64,000 nucleotides of DNA. Origin: Albula goreensis. Lineage: Eukaryota > Chordata > Actinopteri > Albuliformes > Albulidae. The stretch lies in NCBI GenBank assembly GCA_022829145.1, contig CM040741.1, forward strand, positions 56,540,180-56,604,179, written 5' to 3'. This document shows positions 52,111 through 63,967 of the stretch, piece by piece. The notes beneath the pieces are model-generated. The model saw only the letters and a program-made list of their open reading frames with translations. It ran no database searches and was not told where the DNA came from. Position 1 is the stretch's first letter. Each line of letters starts with the position of its first letter. Position numbers and translations under genes: made by a program.

Positions 52111-55100
52111 GCCACTCCCTGCAACTCGTAAACTGAATTCGTAATTAATACCCATTTGTAAAACCTTCAGGAGTAAAGCCAGTTGTCCGAAATAAATACT
52201 GTACTTCTTCATCTGAACTTTCAATAGCCCAGTAACATGAAATAATACGACTGTGCATAGATTTGTATTTTTAATCTTCCACCATTCTTACAGTAATGTA
52301 TCCACAGTCACAGTAATGGTAAATTTGTAATAAAATAGTTCATTTCACCACAGAACACAAGCACTTGCCTAAATGTGGTTAGTAGCAGCAGCAGTTTAGT
52401 TCTTTGGTGAAGATATTTGTCAGGTCTTTGGGAATTATCAAAACTAACCTCTAATTTTGATAAATTAGACAGTAGATTGAATCATCACCATGTATGATAT
52501 TTTGTCATACCCTCTAAAATGCCTATGCTTTTATATCAAGAATACTTGGTAACATGTTATCAAGGTGGTGGCAACCCAGCAAGTTTTATGCTTCAGATAA
52601 GGGAAATGAGGAAAACTGTACGTCAAGTTATTAGTCATTCATTCAGTAAAATCATGACTTAATATGATGTTGGACTGAATGTTATAACTTAGGGATAACA
52701 GATACAATTGACTGCCATTACTGCTTTACATTTCTACACAGAATGCAAACCTTGTCATAAAGTACAATGTCTTACAAAGGACACAACAACGGGCCTGAAG
52801 GCCACTATCCAATCTCAACTATAATCTACTTTGTCATAAATGTAAACTACACATTTAAATATCTATAAGCTTTCTTTACTTATTACATATATCCCTGTAT
52901 TTTTAATCATATAATTTCACTTTTGGAGTAACAACCACTAACATCCATATGTAATTAAAGTTAGAGATAACTCACAAAGCAATTATTACAGCATTCAGTA
53001 ATGGTGAAATGTAAAAAGACCCCACACATATAGATTAAAATATGGCCTGAACCTGAATTAATGTGAAGTTATATATAGACTCGAAAAATGCAGAGTCATA
53101 TAATGACCAAATACATGATGTATGAAAAAATCAATGGGCTGGTCCTATTGAGTAGTAGTCTGCAGTGCACATTTATGACTAACACTGCATTAAATGTTAG
53201 TGTCCACCAGTTAAAAGTGATGCTTACGTTTTCATACATTATTTCTTTCTTAACGGTCAGTACTTTAATATTGTATTGTATTAATTATGAATATATATTT
53301 GCAAAATGCATGCGTTTATATATAGATGTGTATTCATGTCATGTTAAAGACAAAGGCCAGAAGGGGAAAGGGGGAGAAAGAGGGTTTGGTCCATGCTGCT
53401 GACTTGGTCAAATGTAATGAATTATTTAAAGCAGAATCCCTTACCCTGCCTGACTCACAATTTATGCACCATTAGATGATTCATTACAAATGAGTTCACA
53501 TTGTTAAATTAAATATTGAATAGAAACTTAAATTTGTGTCACACTGAGATTAATTTAATAATTCTTCAATAAAAACTAAACAGAAATATATTGTGATATA
53601 TTCGAAGATTTACAAATGAGATGCATTTAAGAGACAGTGCACAGGGATATTTTCAGGAGCGTGGGTATGGCTAGTTTGCGTTGGACAGTCAGATGGTACC
53701 CTATGGACTCTTGCACCACAAGATGATGAGTGGTAATTAGCTCTCTCTGCATTCTAAATGTCAGAGAAAAAGATAACATTTAAAAATGAATGAGTTTTTT
53801 TTTCTGAGCATCGTCTATTCAAATACATGGGCAATTTCAAAGTGATTTTTGAATCTTATGAGCAAGATATCATACTGCAAGCTAAAACCTTTCTGTTAAA
53901 AAGAATACAAAGGATTTTCATTTCTAAAATCTATTCAAAAAGCAATGCAGTAATTTCATATTCATTCGACAACGTCCCAAGATGCTTTCAAAATTTAATG
54001 TCTCTCTGTCTCCATCTAGTGGTGCATGATTGAAAATTAACCAGGAAAATATGTCCCAAGAACAGAGCACAGCTATCTGGATTATATTTTTCCATGTTTT
54101 CACACCACAGATGTAGAGATCTGCTTAATATGTGATGTGTAATATATGTGCTTTGTTGTACAACAAGTATAACAAAAACGTTTACACCACCTGTCAAGTC
54201 CTGCAGATGTTGAATGTATGTCCCAGTAAAAAAAAAATCTGCCCATACAATCAATCATTCAAGTCTTCCTCATATTTTTCCAGTGAGGCTATTCAGGTTC
54301 ACATTTCAGGTGCCAGCAGATTTTCCAGCTAGGCTTTCTCTCTGTGTCCCACCTGTGAGACTTTGCTATTGATTGCCACTGAAAGGATTCCCAATTTAGG
54401 AAAACCATAAACACAAGCAACTGAGCACCACAATCAAGATTGAGAACATGCTCTCATCCTGGGCAATTTATATAGCTGACTTGTTTTGTAACGTACATGC
54501 TGGATATCTCCAGAAGACATTCAGGTTAAGTAGCTTGTTCAAACATAAACAAACAAAGCCTCAAAACCATCAACTGCTTGTCACTCAGACACAGAGTGAA
54601 ATGGCATGGTTCTGGTATGATCAAATACACCAGTCACTGAACTGTAAAGAGTGCCTTCTACAGAGGCACAACTCCACAGCCTTACTGTACATGATTACAA
54701 TATGGGTTTAATGTGATGCAAAGCAGCATAATATGCATCAGATTATGCAAAATAATCTTTACTTGCCCTGAACACACTTGAATGGACAGTTTCCATATAC
54801 ATACAGAACATACCCATCTTAGTTCACCATATTGGAGTGACCCTACATTATATAATATGAACAAGTCATGTGTTTTCCTATAGACCACAATACATACATC
54901 ACATCATACAGTTTATGGTTAATATATTAAAATAAAATTCTGTATCACAAAATGTGCCAGAAATAAAGATTAAGCAGAAACTATTGCTTTTAACTTTGTA
55001 ACTAAAGCCTAAAGCCTCCCTGCACACTGTTGCTGAAGCCTCCCTGTGTCTAAAGCCCTCACTTTGCTTTGCATATGATTACATTTTGCATATTATTATC

Positions 55101-56155
55101 AGATTAGGAGGAATTTAAACCATGATGTGTCTCTAATCAGCCAGAAAGGTGAGGGGAAAAGAGGCACCAGGGCCCGTATTCATAATTCATCTCAGAGTAA
55201 GAGAGCTGACCGAGGACAGAACTTTCCCCTGCCCATATCCAGAGTGAACCAAAAGGTAAAACAGATTCAAAATCAGTACTCTACCTTCTTTACTCTACTC
55301 TACTCTACGACTCTACTCTACGACATTCTTCATGACAAATTATTTCTGAAACCTCATTAAATATCCTTATTTATGATGAGAAATCACTTGCAAGTTGCCA
55401 GAATTAGGGTAAATTATTGGTAGGGCTTACACCAGAACATGAATGTGTGTGCTCTAAGCTTGTAGGCTATATTAGTTAGCGATATGGCTTATTAATTTCA
55501 CTGATCCAAGAAATCCACATTTTAGCAAGAATATCAAGTTTCTCCTCCTGTCATACTGTAATCACAAAAACACAGCACATTACTGATGCATATTTTAAGA
55601 AGACCAGCAAATGATAACTTATCCATGACAAATATGAGCACAATGGATTGTGATTTCTTTATGATAGAGCAACAGCATTTTTGACCACAACCAGTCTGCT
55701 CAGTGAATATATCCCCAAGCTGGCATATGGAGAAGGGTGGTTGGCATATGGGAAAAGCAGTTGGCTGTGCATTAATGAAGGGTGACCCAGGACATGACGT
55801 TGTTTTGGATGTGGATTTTCAGGCCGCATTTTCAAGAAAAGGTGAAACAACAAAATTAAAAATTATCATTGACTGCTGACAAATCGACTGAAGTGCACTT
55901 AGGTGTACAAACCAATGCCTAAATCTTGTTCCACAAGTCAAATTATCACATCATATCGCAAAATTCGTGGTAAAAATTTCATGGTTTTGTGTTAATCAGC
56001 ATTAGTGTGATCAGGGCTCAAAATTGCTACACATTTCATGACCAAAAAAGGGCCAAAATTGAACACAACAAGTATCTTCATTTTACGGGCTTAGAACATT
56101 TCTATTAACGTCGTACAAATTGTAATACAGAATTCCACGGGATTGTTGACTGTCT
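52111..56155. other. Intergenic region between divergent tln1 and ocln promoters
   Basis: About 4 kb of AT-rich sequence. A (CTCTA)n-like tract lies at 55291-55323. No exon of either gene or other gene was recognised. Confidence 0.6.
55291..55323. repeat. (TACTC)n short tandem repeat
   Basis: Pentamer TACTC repeats interrupted by GAC, about 33 bp. Confidence 0.85.
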
Positions 56156-56170
56156 GCAGCAGGTGGCAGC
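56156..56170. promoter_or_regulatory. CTCF-like site
   Basis: GCAGCAGGTGGCAGC fits 14 of 15 positions of the CTCF core CCASYAGRKGGCRSY. It lies about 65 bp upstream of the ocln TATA box, between the two divergent genes. Binding is inferred. Confidence 0.3.
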
Positions 56171-56235
56171 AAAAGACCTTTAAGTCTTTCTTAGACTTGG
56201 AAATTTAAAACGAAGAACCAGTAATCTGACGCCTC

Positions 56236-56273
56236 TATAAATACCTGTGCGAGTGACGTTCCCTGGGCGGGGC
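56236..56273 (+). promoter_or_regulatory. ocln: ocln core promoter: TATA box, TGACGT and GC box
   Basis: TATAAATA at 56236-56243 is followed by TGACGT (half CRE) at 56254-56259 and GGGCGGGGC (Sp1-type) at 56265-56273. A start site near 56266 is expected from TATA spacing. The exon 1 donor follows at 56377, which supports this as the occludin promoter. Confidence 0.55.
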
Positions 56274-56377
56274 CAGCAAACCAAACGATGTTCTCAGCCT
56301 TTTTGGGTGCGCCACTTGTTATCAACTTACCCAGTTACTACAAAGGAGAGGAACTGGGCGTACTTCGAGCACAACAG
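56266..56377 (+). other. ocln: Noncoding exon 1 of ocln
   Basis: It runs from the inferred start site to donor CAACAG|GTAATC at 56377/56378. Mammalian OCLN has the same layout, a noncoding exon 1 and then a short ATG exon. It contains an ATG at 56288 that opens a uORF. Confidence 0.55.
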
Positions 56378-58060
56378 GTAATCTTGCGTTGTTTAAATAT
56401 AATGAAAAATATACATATTAAAATCTATTTCGTTTAGGAAAAACTAATATCATTTGTATTTATTCCGGTCCACATCTGTTTATAATGTCACGTAAATACT
56501 CGAATTTCCGTTCAGGTTCTTAAATTTTGTTTCAAACATGTTTTGTCGAACAACCTCAGTAAATCACGGAACATTTATGAACCCAACAGGTATGCTCCAT
56601 TACATGTATAGTTATTGTCCTTGAGTCAGTAAACATAACTGTGCAACAAAATCATTTTGTTTTACATCGGTATATTTAAATGTGATTTGGGACTATGCTT
56701 AAAAACATGTCTGATCTTGATTACATTCATAGCATGTTCTGTATATTGTAAGTGTTAAACTGAACAATTTACAATGTAGTATTGTGACCACTTTCAATTG
56801 GCTTCAGTTACAGAGTATTTTATGAACACTTGCATGTAGTCGTTGTAGGTATCGAAGAAGTTACAGGGCTTTACCCTGAAACATGGAATTGCGCAAAATC
56901 AGAAATACCGCTGTTACAATTAAACTATTGAGTGGTACAAAAATATATACGTTGGCATACACTTTTCTGAAATTTATTAGTAACGGCGTAAACTGTTATT
57001 TACAGTGGGGTAACATCAAGTAAAGAACTAGCAGAGATTTCGTTGAACATTATGATTTGTCAATCCACCAAGGAAAATCTGTTCATTTCTGTTTGTTACA
57101 TTACAACACACGTTTCATTGTTCTTTGCTTTATATGAACTTCAGCTAAACGTGCCGAGAATAAATGAATACCTAACTGGACGTAGACGTTAATTTGTAGG
57201 TATAGCGGGGAAATCTAATGTAAGTTCATGGACGAAGAGCTTACTTCCGTTTCTGTGGTTTGAAGTGGACTGTTCTGGAATCAATTCTTGTATTGGACCA
57301 TCTCCCTCTCAGAACCTACGATTGCTGAAGTATGGTCCAAAAGTCTGAGACCACTTTGCCAGAATTGGAAAATGGTTTCAGACTTTTGGACCCTACTGTA
57401 TATAGTAATGCAGAAATGTGGTGTGTTCTTCAGATAAACTTGAGTATTTAGATTTTGTGGAGCTAAATTCATTCAAATTGCTTTGAAGGAAAGTGATGAC
57501 TCCTTAATCATTGACGTTTACAGTGGAGCAAGTACGAACAAAAAAATTGGGAGAGAATCCTGTGCTACCAGTTAATGTCCAAAATGTAGTGTTCGAAAAC
57601 CAGAACAAACTGGTTAAAAATATATAAAATAAATAAAAATATATATTACGATTTGCAATGTCACATTAAATTGGGTCAAGTAAGAGATATTTACAAGCTT
57701 GTATAATCATTTCCCTCAGCAACAGGTGTCACACCTTAATCTTAGGTATGTTGTCTTCCTTGTTTCTGTTTCACTTAACAAACCTACAATGATTAATGAA
57801 GAAATCTGCATTTTGTACTACTTTTCTATTTGCTTTCATCCAGGTGATGGAGCAGGCTGCAAGTTATGTACTTGGCTGCTCATGTACTGAAGCCATTTTA
57901 TGCCTTTTAAAGCAGTAAGACTGAACAGTTGTACTTTCTCATGCATTGGAGCAAGACTGTTATTTTATTATGTCACATGGCAAAGTATCTCTGTCAGTTT
58001 ACATGTTTGATTTAAATCAGCAAGATCTGGTAACTTAACAAGATGTTTTTCCCCCCCAAG
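56378..58060. other. ocln: Intron 1 of ocln
   Basis: 1.68 kb from GTAATC to the acceptor after TTTTTCCCCCCCAAG. It contains a near-perfect transposon-like inverted repeat at 57334-57392. Confidence 0.6.
57334..57392. mobile_element. Tc1/mariner-like MITE hairpin
   Basis: Arms GGTCCAAAAGTCTGAGACCA (57334-57353) and TGGTTTCAGACTTTTGGACC (57373-57392) are inverted copies with one mismatch in 20, separated by 19 nt. The sequence resembles termini of fish Tc1-type elements. TACTGTATAT follows the right arm. Confidence 0.5.
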
Positions 58061-58177
58061 AAATTTATCCAGTGTAAGAATCAACTCAGTGAAATAAGGT
58101 GGGACAGAAGAGTACCTGGATTTAAGAATGTCTTCAAAACCGAATGGGAGCCCACCTCCCTATGCTGACAATGGATT
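58061..58177 (+). CDS. ocln: ocln exon 2 (ATG exon), residues 1-17
   Basis: Acceptor CCCCAAG|AAA, 67 nt of 5'UTR, ATG at 58128 in context AAGAATGT, and donor GGATT|GTAAGT (phase 2). It encodes [16 protein letters not shown]. The ATG is chosen by similarity to the mammalian start MSSRPLESPPPY. Confidence 0.92.
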
Positions 58178-61100
58178 GTAAGTATTTTCCCACCATGCTG
58201 CATTTACTCCACCCGTACCTTCTACTAAATATGTTACTCTATACAAAAGTGTAGACTACATTTTAAAATCTGGCATTTTGCACTCATACTCTGGCAAATA
58301 CAAAAGAGATACGGAATGGATTCAGGCTACTTCATTACAGTAGTATGGACCTACACTGGTGCCTGATAACATGTCAACTTCTTTGGAATTACCAGGATTT
58401 TAATTTCAGTTTTAACACTGGATGGCTTTCTTTTATATGCAGCTTCCTTCAAGTCTGAACAGAACATTTTTTTATAACAAGAATTTTATGGTATTTTGTG
58501 AGCAAGAAGGTGCATGATCAGAGCAGATATAAGACACTGATAAATGGCAAAAGGACTTGTCATGTCATGGGCATTGTATTGTCTTGTCACTTATTTAATG
58601 TTAATGATCATGTACTTTTGAATATAAGGATATTTAGTTTTGATCATTTTGTGAAATAAATTATCCAAGTGTATGCTTTTTTTTCCATAAAGGATTTTGG
58701 TCTTTCTTATTGATACTTACATGAAAAATATAACAGCGGTTCAGTGTAAAATACATGAAAGTACAGATCATTCCAAAAGGGTTACATACTTTCAAGAATT
58801 GCTGTATATTTGATATTTAAGAGACATTCCTCAGACATTTTTGTGCCTTTGTATCTTTCTGTATCTCACCTATGCTGCTGTCGTACTCTCCCATCTTGTC
58901 TCTCCCTCGCCTCCTTTCCTTCCCTCATACCCAGTCATGGCAGTAGGGAGCTCTATGATGGGGATGTCCCTGCCCACCCAGCCTATTCCTACTACCCTGA
59001 TGATGAGTTCCTTCACTTCTATCGCTGGACGTCTCCACCTGGGGTGATCAAAATCATTTCGGTGATCATCATCGTCCTTTGCGTGGCCATCTTTGCCTGC
59101 GTGGCCTCCACCCTGGCCTGGGACACCCAAATGGGACTGAGTGGTTTTGGAGGGATTGGGCCCGGGGGATACGGGGGATCCTACGGTGGGGGTTTTGGAA
59201 CTGGCACCGGTAGCTTCGGTGGATATGGTGGGGCCTATGGGGCAGGAAATGCATATGGCTACGGCTCGATTGGCGGCAACTACAATGATCCCAGGAAGGG
59301 CAAGGGTTTCATGATTGCCATGGCGGCCATCTGTTTCATTGCAGTGATGGTGATCTTCATCCTGGTGGTGTCCCGGCAGAGCATATCACGCTCACGGCGG
59401 TTCTACCTGGCTGTAATCATCATCTGTGCCATCCTAGCCTTTCTCATGCTAATAGCCACCATTGTGTACCTGGTAGCCGTCAACCCTATGGCCCAGTCAT
59501 CCGGCTCCATCGCATACACCCAGATCCAGGGCCTGTGTGCACAGTACCAGACTACACAGCCCTCCGGTGTCTTCGTCAACCAGTATCTTTACCACTACTG
59601 TGTGGTAGAGCCTCAGGAGGTAAGGCACGCACATCAACCTTTGTTAATGACCTTTCTGTATCTGTGAAAAGTTTTATAGATTGTATTAATTAGCTTGTTT
59701 TTTTTTATCAGTCCTACATAATTACCTTCATGTTAGTTGAAGTGTTATTTCAACACAGGTAATGTTGTTAATGCTTCAGATATAAACTTTTATTTTTTTA
59801 AAGAAAAATATAACTGTAACCAAAATCAGGAAGACAGTTATGGATGAGTGCTGAGGCTAGGTTTCTTCTCTTTGCTCCTATGTAGCATGCTTCAAATACT
59901 GTTACTTACTAATTTTTTTTTTTTTTTTGAAATGCCCCTTATGTACATATAATTGGTCTTGATTTCAGTTGAGCAATTAATTTGTTTGAGTTTGCTGTCC
60001 TGCTTATCCAGAAGCAGCTGTCATTCCTATTATGGGTCAATGGTAAAAATATGGTGATACAGTGGATATTACTGCATTTGATCTCAGGATTAGAAAGTTT
60101 CACTGTGCTTTCATCTGTGGTTTGATTTCCTCTTAGGCCATTGCCATAGTGTTTGGCTTCCTTGTGACACTGGGGTTGATCATCATGTTGGTCTTTGCTG
60201 TGAAGACGCGTCAGAAGATTGGGAGCTATGGAAAGGAAAATATCCTGTGGCAGAGAGTGAAAATGGTGGAGGAGGTCCAGCCAACCGGTGTGGAGGAGTG
60301 GGTAAGTGAGTCTTAATCAATACTGAAGACCACTGACAACCATTTGCATTTACATCAAAGAATTTAGCAAAAACTTTTATCCTGAGTGTTTTGTGACTTA
60401 GATTTTTTTACATGCATTCCATTTCCTCTGATGAATATTTTTACTGAAGCAATTCAGTGCTCCCCACTTCCCCTCACCTTTTCACCTACATAGTTTTGTA
60501 CATGTAGATGTACATGTAGTTGTGCTTATTCTAAACTGCAATACATCATCGCTTTCATTTTGCTGTAGAACTGAAATGCAAATATTAGGAATGGGAGGCT
60601 TACAAACCTCAAAAAGTTCTCCAACTTTGAAAGTGACATCAAATAACACAAATTTAAAATTCAGACATTTTTACCATTAAATGTTCCTTTGATTGGAATC
60701 CTTATTTACATACAGCTTTGTGTAATTCTGTGGACATATTTACTATTTTATTTTTTTAATGGGTGTACTCTTTTATATTGCAGCTGTAATCATTCATTTA
60801 ATATATTTATGGTTAAATAGAAGTTGACAAATTATTCAACAATCAAGCCATCCAGTTGTGGGAGGTAACAAAGTAAATTTACTTTGTTATGGTTATGTAA
60901 CCAACTACATCTGGATGGAAAATGTGCACTTTTTACTCCAATACTTTTCACTCGGCAACGGTTGTTACTCGTTATTTGTTTCATTTTGCACGTCCAGATT
61001 TTTTTGATGTGGTTTGTTTCATCATGCGGTCCTTGATCTAATGGGTGAAGGAATGCCACCACCCACAGTCAATTTAAAACATTGCTGTGGTAGGACCTAA

Positions 61101-62945
61101 CTGGTGAGGATGTGCACAAACCCGTGCCAGGTTGTATATGTGGTTGTCTGCCTTGCTACTTGCTCAGGAAAATAGGCCTACATTTTGTCGCCATGTGAGT
61201 GCATGGAGATACTTCGAAAATGCAGGGTAGAGTTTGCTGACATGGCACACAGACTGAAGTCATTAATGCTCTTAATATCCTTTTTTTTTTTTTTTTTTTT
61301 TTGAAACATTGTAGAACATTAAATATTGAAATATCAACTTTGAAGTGTCTGTGAAATGAAAATGAATGCTGCTGCTGAAGGACAGACACATAGTCCAGCA
61401 TAGTACCACTGTTTCAACATTCACTATCAAATGCAAATGCAACAGGGCAATGCATTGCTCACCCTGCTCTGCTTTATAGCTGCTGAACAGGAGCTGTGTT
61501 TTGCAAGAGGTAAAGGCGGGCCTGTTTGTCGACTCTTTAGCATGCACAGGGAACCAGGGGCAGGGGCAGTTGCAAGCCTAGTTTCTGGGCGTGGCTAACC
61601 AGGATAGTTTCGCTTCCTCCATTTTGTGACACCTAAAAAGCTTTGCTTTTGACTTCAGTCCAAAGGTCTAACACCCATACATGGCATTTGTTGAACTCTC
61701 TGATATGTTTATATCAGTTGTGTATTCGACATTGTGAGTATACATTTACCACAACCTGGCTGATCAGTGACTATTGGGAGAAGGATAGAAACACTTCTAG
61801 TTATAGTGTATTATTCTCTTCAGTGTAAAATTTCACATCATAAAATGCTCCATTGCCAATGTACAAGTAGAGAGTATGTTATAATAATGGTGAAATCCCA
61901 TCATGAAATGTTGTTTTGCTTTGCAATTTTGCACATGCCAAATAAAGTGGATTAAGGTTGAATTCTTCTACTGGATCTAAATGATATGATTGAGGTCATG
62001 TCAGTATTACCATTTCTGACTGGGATTCAGTTTCCCACTGAGATATTGTTTTGCTCAAAGTGAGATACTGTCTGTGGTATTTGAGTATGTCAGAGGGAAT
62101 TGGGAAAGTGGGAGAACAGGTTTATAAAGCTTTTAAAACCCCATAGCCTGTTTACAGATCAGACATGCTAAAAAGCAATCTGACACTGAATCATTGGCCT
62201 ATTGTGGCTTGCAGTGACAGTGCTCTCGGGAGTGGAGGTGGCAGGACAGGGTTTGAGATGTTCTTCCTGGCCAAGGGGTTGTCTGGTGCTTTGCTGTCCC
62301 ATAAACAGCCATTGCTGCTGCTTTTATGATTTTCTACACTGGGTTAATTCATTTCAGTTGATGCCTTTTTTGTACTTTATCCTTTGTGTATTTGCATTGT
62401 ATGATAGCCTACATTGACTACACAACACTTTGCAAATCTTTTCTCCTTCAGTTGCTCTAGAAATCAGCATACATAAGGGTATGTGCTATGTTAATTGGCT
62501 AAATGATTTTGACCCCAAAAGTAGAAGAGAAAACAATTAAAAGAAGAACTGAACCTATGATTGAGGATGGAAAAGAGTCTGCCATGAACTTGGAAAATGT
62601 TGGTTAAATTCTAGACTCATACAAAACCTAGGACTTGCTACCTCAATGCTGGAGAGTTGACTTAAGCTGTAATAAAGCTGGTTTGTGAGGAAACACTCAG
62701 ATTCACAGAGGGGTGTGCTTATACATCACCAAATGATTTGAAATGAGCACTGATCACACTTCACTGTTGCCTCAGTTAAGTACCATAGCAACATCTCATT
62801 GTGTTCCCCGGCTCCCGCAGGTCAACAATGTGTCTGGAGTGCCAGAGGTGCTGAGTGAATTCCCTGAGAAGCTGGGAGGGTCCAGGAGCCACCTGGATGA
62901 CAACAGCACAGATTATGCCAAGCCACCCTATGACTACACCCCAGA
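58128..62945 (+). CDS. ocln: Occludin, N-terminal 341 residues (four coding exons, 3' end outside window)
   Basis: Occludin is a four-pass MARVEL protein of tight junction strands. Coding parts are 58128-58177, 58935-59619, 60137-60301 and 62821-62945, all phase-consistent with good splice sites. The N-terminus [16 protein letters not shown] carries a PPPY motif, known in mammals to bind WW domains of Itch. TM1 is about 55-79 (after [14 protein letters not shown]), the Gly/Tyr-rich loop 80-136, TM2 142-163, TM3 173-198, loop two 200-244 with C218 and C239, and TM4 246-268. The cytoplasmic tail runs through [21 protein letters not shown]. The ELL-type coiled coil that binds ZO-1 is not in the window. 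[14 protein letters not shown] and [11 protein letters not shown] match vertebrate occludin. Which teleost paralogue it is cannot be told. Confidence 0.97.
58178..58934. other. ocln: Intron 2 of ocln
   Basis: 0.76 kb, GTAAGT to CATACCCAG, ordinary AT-rich intron. Nothing else seen. Confidence 0.9.
58935..59619 (+). CDS. ocln: ocln exon 3 (MARVEL exon), residues 17-245
   Basis: Acceptor CATACCCAG|T and donor GAG|GTAAGG. It is the large exon of occludin and encodes TM1 to the second extracellular loop. A second AG nine bases downstream (after CATGGCAG, 58943) is also in phase, so an isoform lacking three residues is possible. The open frame continues upstream to 58810 but that part is intron. 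The exon is strikingly GC-rich compared with its flanks. Confidence 0.96.
59620..60136. other. ocln: Intron 3 of ocln
   Basis: 0.52 kb, GTAAGG to CTTAG. It includes a T run near 59913-59928. Nothing else seen. Confidence 0.9.
60137..60301 (+). CDS. ocln: ocln exon 4, residues 246-300 (TM4)
   Basis: Acceptor CTCTTAG|GCC and donor TGG|GTAAGT, 55 codons in phase 0. It encodes [20 protein letters not shown] (TM4) and the juxtamembrane [20 protein letters not shown], ending PTGVEEW. Confidence 0.96.
60855..61010. mobile_element. Fish DNA-transposon fragment with palindromic terminus
   Basis: GGAGGTAACAAAGTAAATTT is followed by ACTTTGTTA and, further on, CTTTTTACTCCAATACTTTTCACTCGG. This resembles the abundant fish repeat family with TTACTTTGTTAC and ACTTTTACTT modules. 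Bases 60866-60889 form a perfect 24-bp palindrome centred on AAATTT. Confidence 0.45.
61281..61302 (+). repeat. T22 homopolymer
   Basis: Uninterrupted run of 22 T in ocln intron 4. Confidence 0.95.
62821..62945 (+). CDS. ocln: ocln exon 5, residues 301-341
   Basis: Acceptor TCCCGCAG|GTC and donor CCAGA|GTGAGT (phase 2). It encodes [20 protein letters not shown] through [20 protein letters not shown], cytoplasmic tail. Mammalian VEEWVKNVSAG aligns across the exon 4-5 junction. Confidence 0.93.
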
Positions 62946-63769
62946 GTGAGTGGCTCTTACTAGATGGCCTATTTGTGCCCTGCATTTTCTCTGTTTATTG
63001 AATGAAGAGTCCATCCTTAACTTTCTCTGTCTTAACATTTCCTGACACCAGTGCTGAGATCAGTTCAGGATATATTATTGGGAGATTCCAACTATCAAAC
63101 TGAACTTAAGTTCCTATCCTAAATTGTTTGAATTGAATTTGAATGTTTGTATATATATTTGAACTGTTTAGACAGAAATTCAGCATCAACCTAATCTGAG
63201 AACTACTTGGCTGGGATCTTGTGCACAGTATCAGTTAGTAGTGAAAGCGTTTAATTGTTTTAAGAGCTGGAAAATGAACCCATCATGGAGACATCATGTA
63301 TTTGTTTAATTTAGCAAACTAAAATCAGCAAACTAGTCATAAAAACCATATTTATACATATTATAAAGAAACATGTGCCACGAACAGGTGTTAACATTCT
63401 ATTTTTAAAATTGTAGCATTTCAGGGGAGGCTGTAAGCAGAGACTTGCACCAGCCCTCAGAGGGCTGGGTGTGCGATTCATAGTTTCTAATCTAAGATTC
63501 TGAATATCTAGTTAGGTTTGAAACCCTTTCCTCAGCAGTAGAAGTCAGATCTGGCGCAGTGTATGTATCAAAGGTCATGTGTGACCTTCCCGTATTATGA
63601 CAGGGCAGAGATATATGATAACTTGTTTGTTCTGTAAATGTGCAGCACAAGTGAGCTGCCTGTCTCTCCTTGCTCTCTGTTTCTCCCTGTCCCTTAGGGT
63701 AAAACAAGTCATGTGACCATGGCAGTGGATTGTCTGGTATTTCCACTTAGGTGAGATGAAGACAAACAG

Positions 63770-63803
<34 letters not shown>

Positions 63804-63967
63804 AAAAGCAGAAAGAGAGAGAAAGAGAAAGAAAGCATAGAGGGAGTATGAAATATCCTGTTGTGTAATGTATTTATAATGTAGTTGAAGATTATATCTC
63901 AAAGTAGAGTTGAAATGCATATCGAAAGAATAAGTTTCATAGAGAATCTCTTGTCTTTCCATTACAG
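62946..63967. other. ocln: Intron 5 of ocln
   Basis: From GTGAGT after exon 5 to the possible acceptor at 63967. It contains the (AG)n tract. No other exon was recognised. Confidence 0.6.
63773..63836. repeat. (AG)n microsatellite
   Basis: Pure AG dinucleotides at 63773-63802, then imperfect GA/GAAA-rich sequence to about 63836. Confidence 0.95.

Larger units (their letters stand above)
56288..58168 (+). other. Upstream ORF overlapping the occludin start (spliced, 65 codons)
   Basis: ATG at 56288 has A at -3. It reads 30 codons to the exon 1 donor (56377), resumes at 58061 in the same phase, and stops at TGA 58166-58168. It is in a different frame from occludin and overlaps the occludin CDS by 41 nt (58128-58168). 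It exists only if transcription starts upstream of 56288. The peptide matches nothing known to me. Confidence 0.4.
60302..62820. other. ocln: Intron 4 of ocln
   Basis: 2.5 kb. It holds a DNA-transposon-like segment near 60855-61010, a T22 run at 61281-61302 and no recognised exon. Confidence 0.85.

Noticed and set aside
55980..56060. GGGCTCAAAATTGC stretch resembling a transposon start
   Set aside because: Only one short weak similarity; no second end or duplication.
58810..58934. In-frame upstream extension of the occludin exon 3 frame
   Set aside because: The splice acceptor at 58934 and phase with the [12 protein letters not shown] exon show this part is intron; its residues do not match occludin.
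58870..59254. Minus-strand open frames opposite occludin exon 3
   Set aside because: Antisense shadows of the GC-rich occludin exon.
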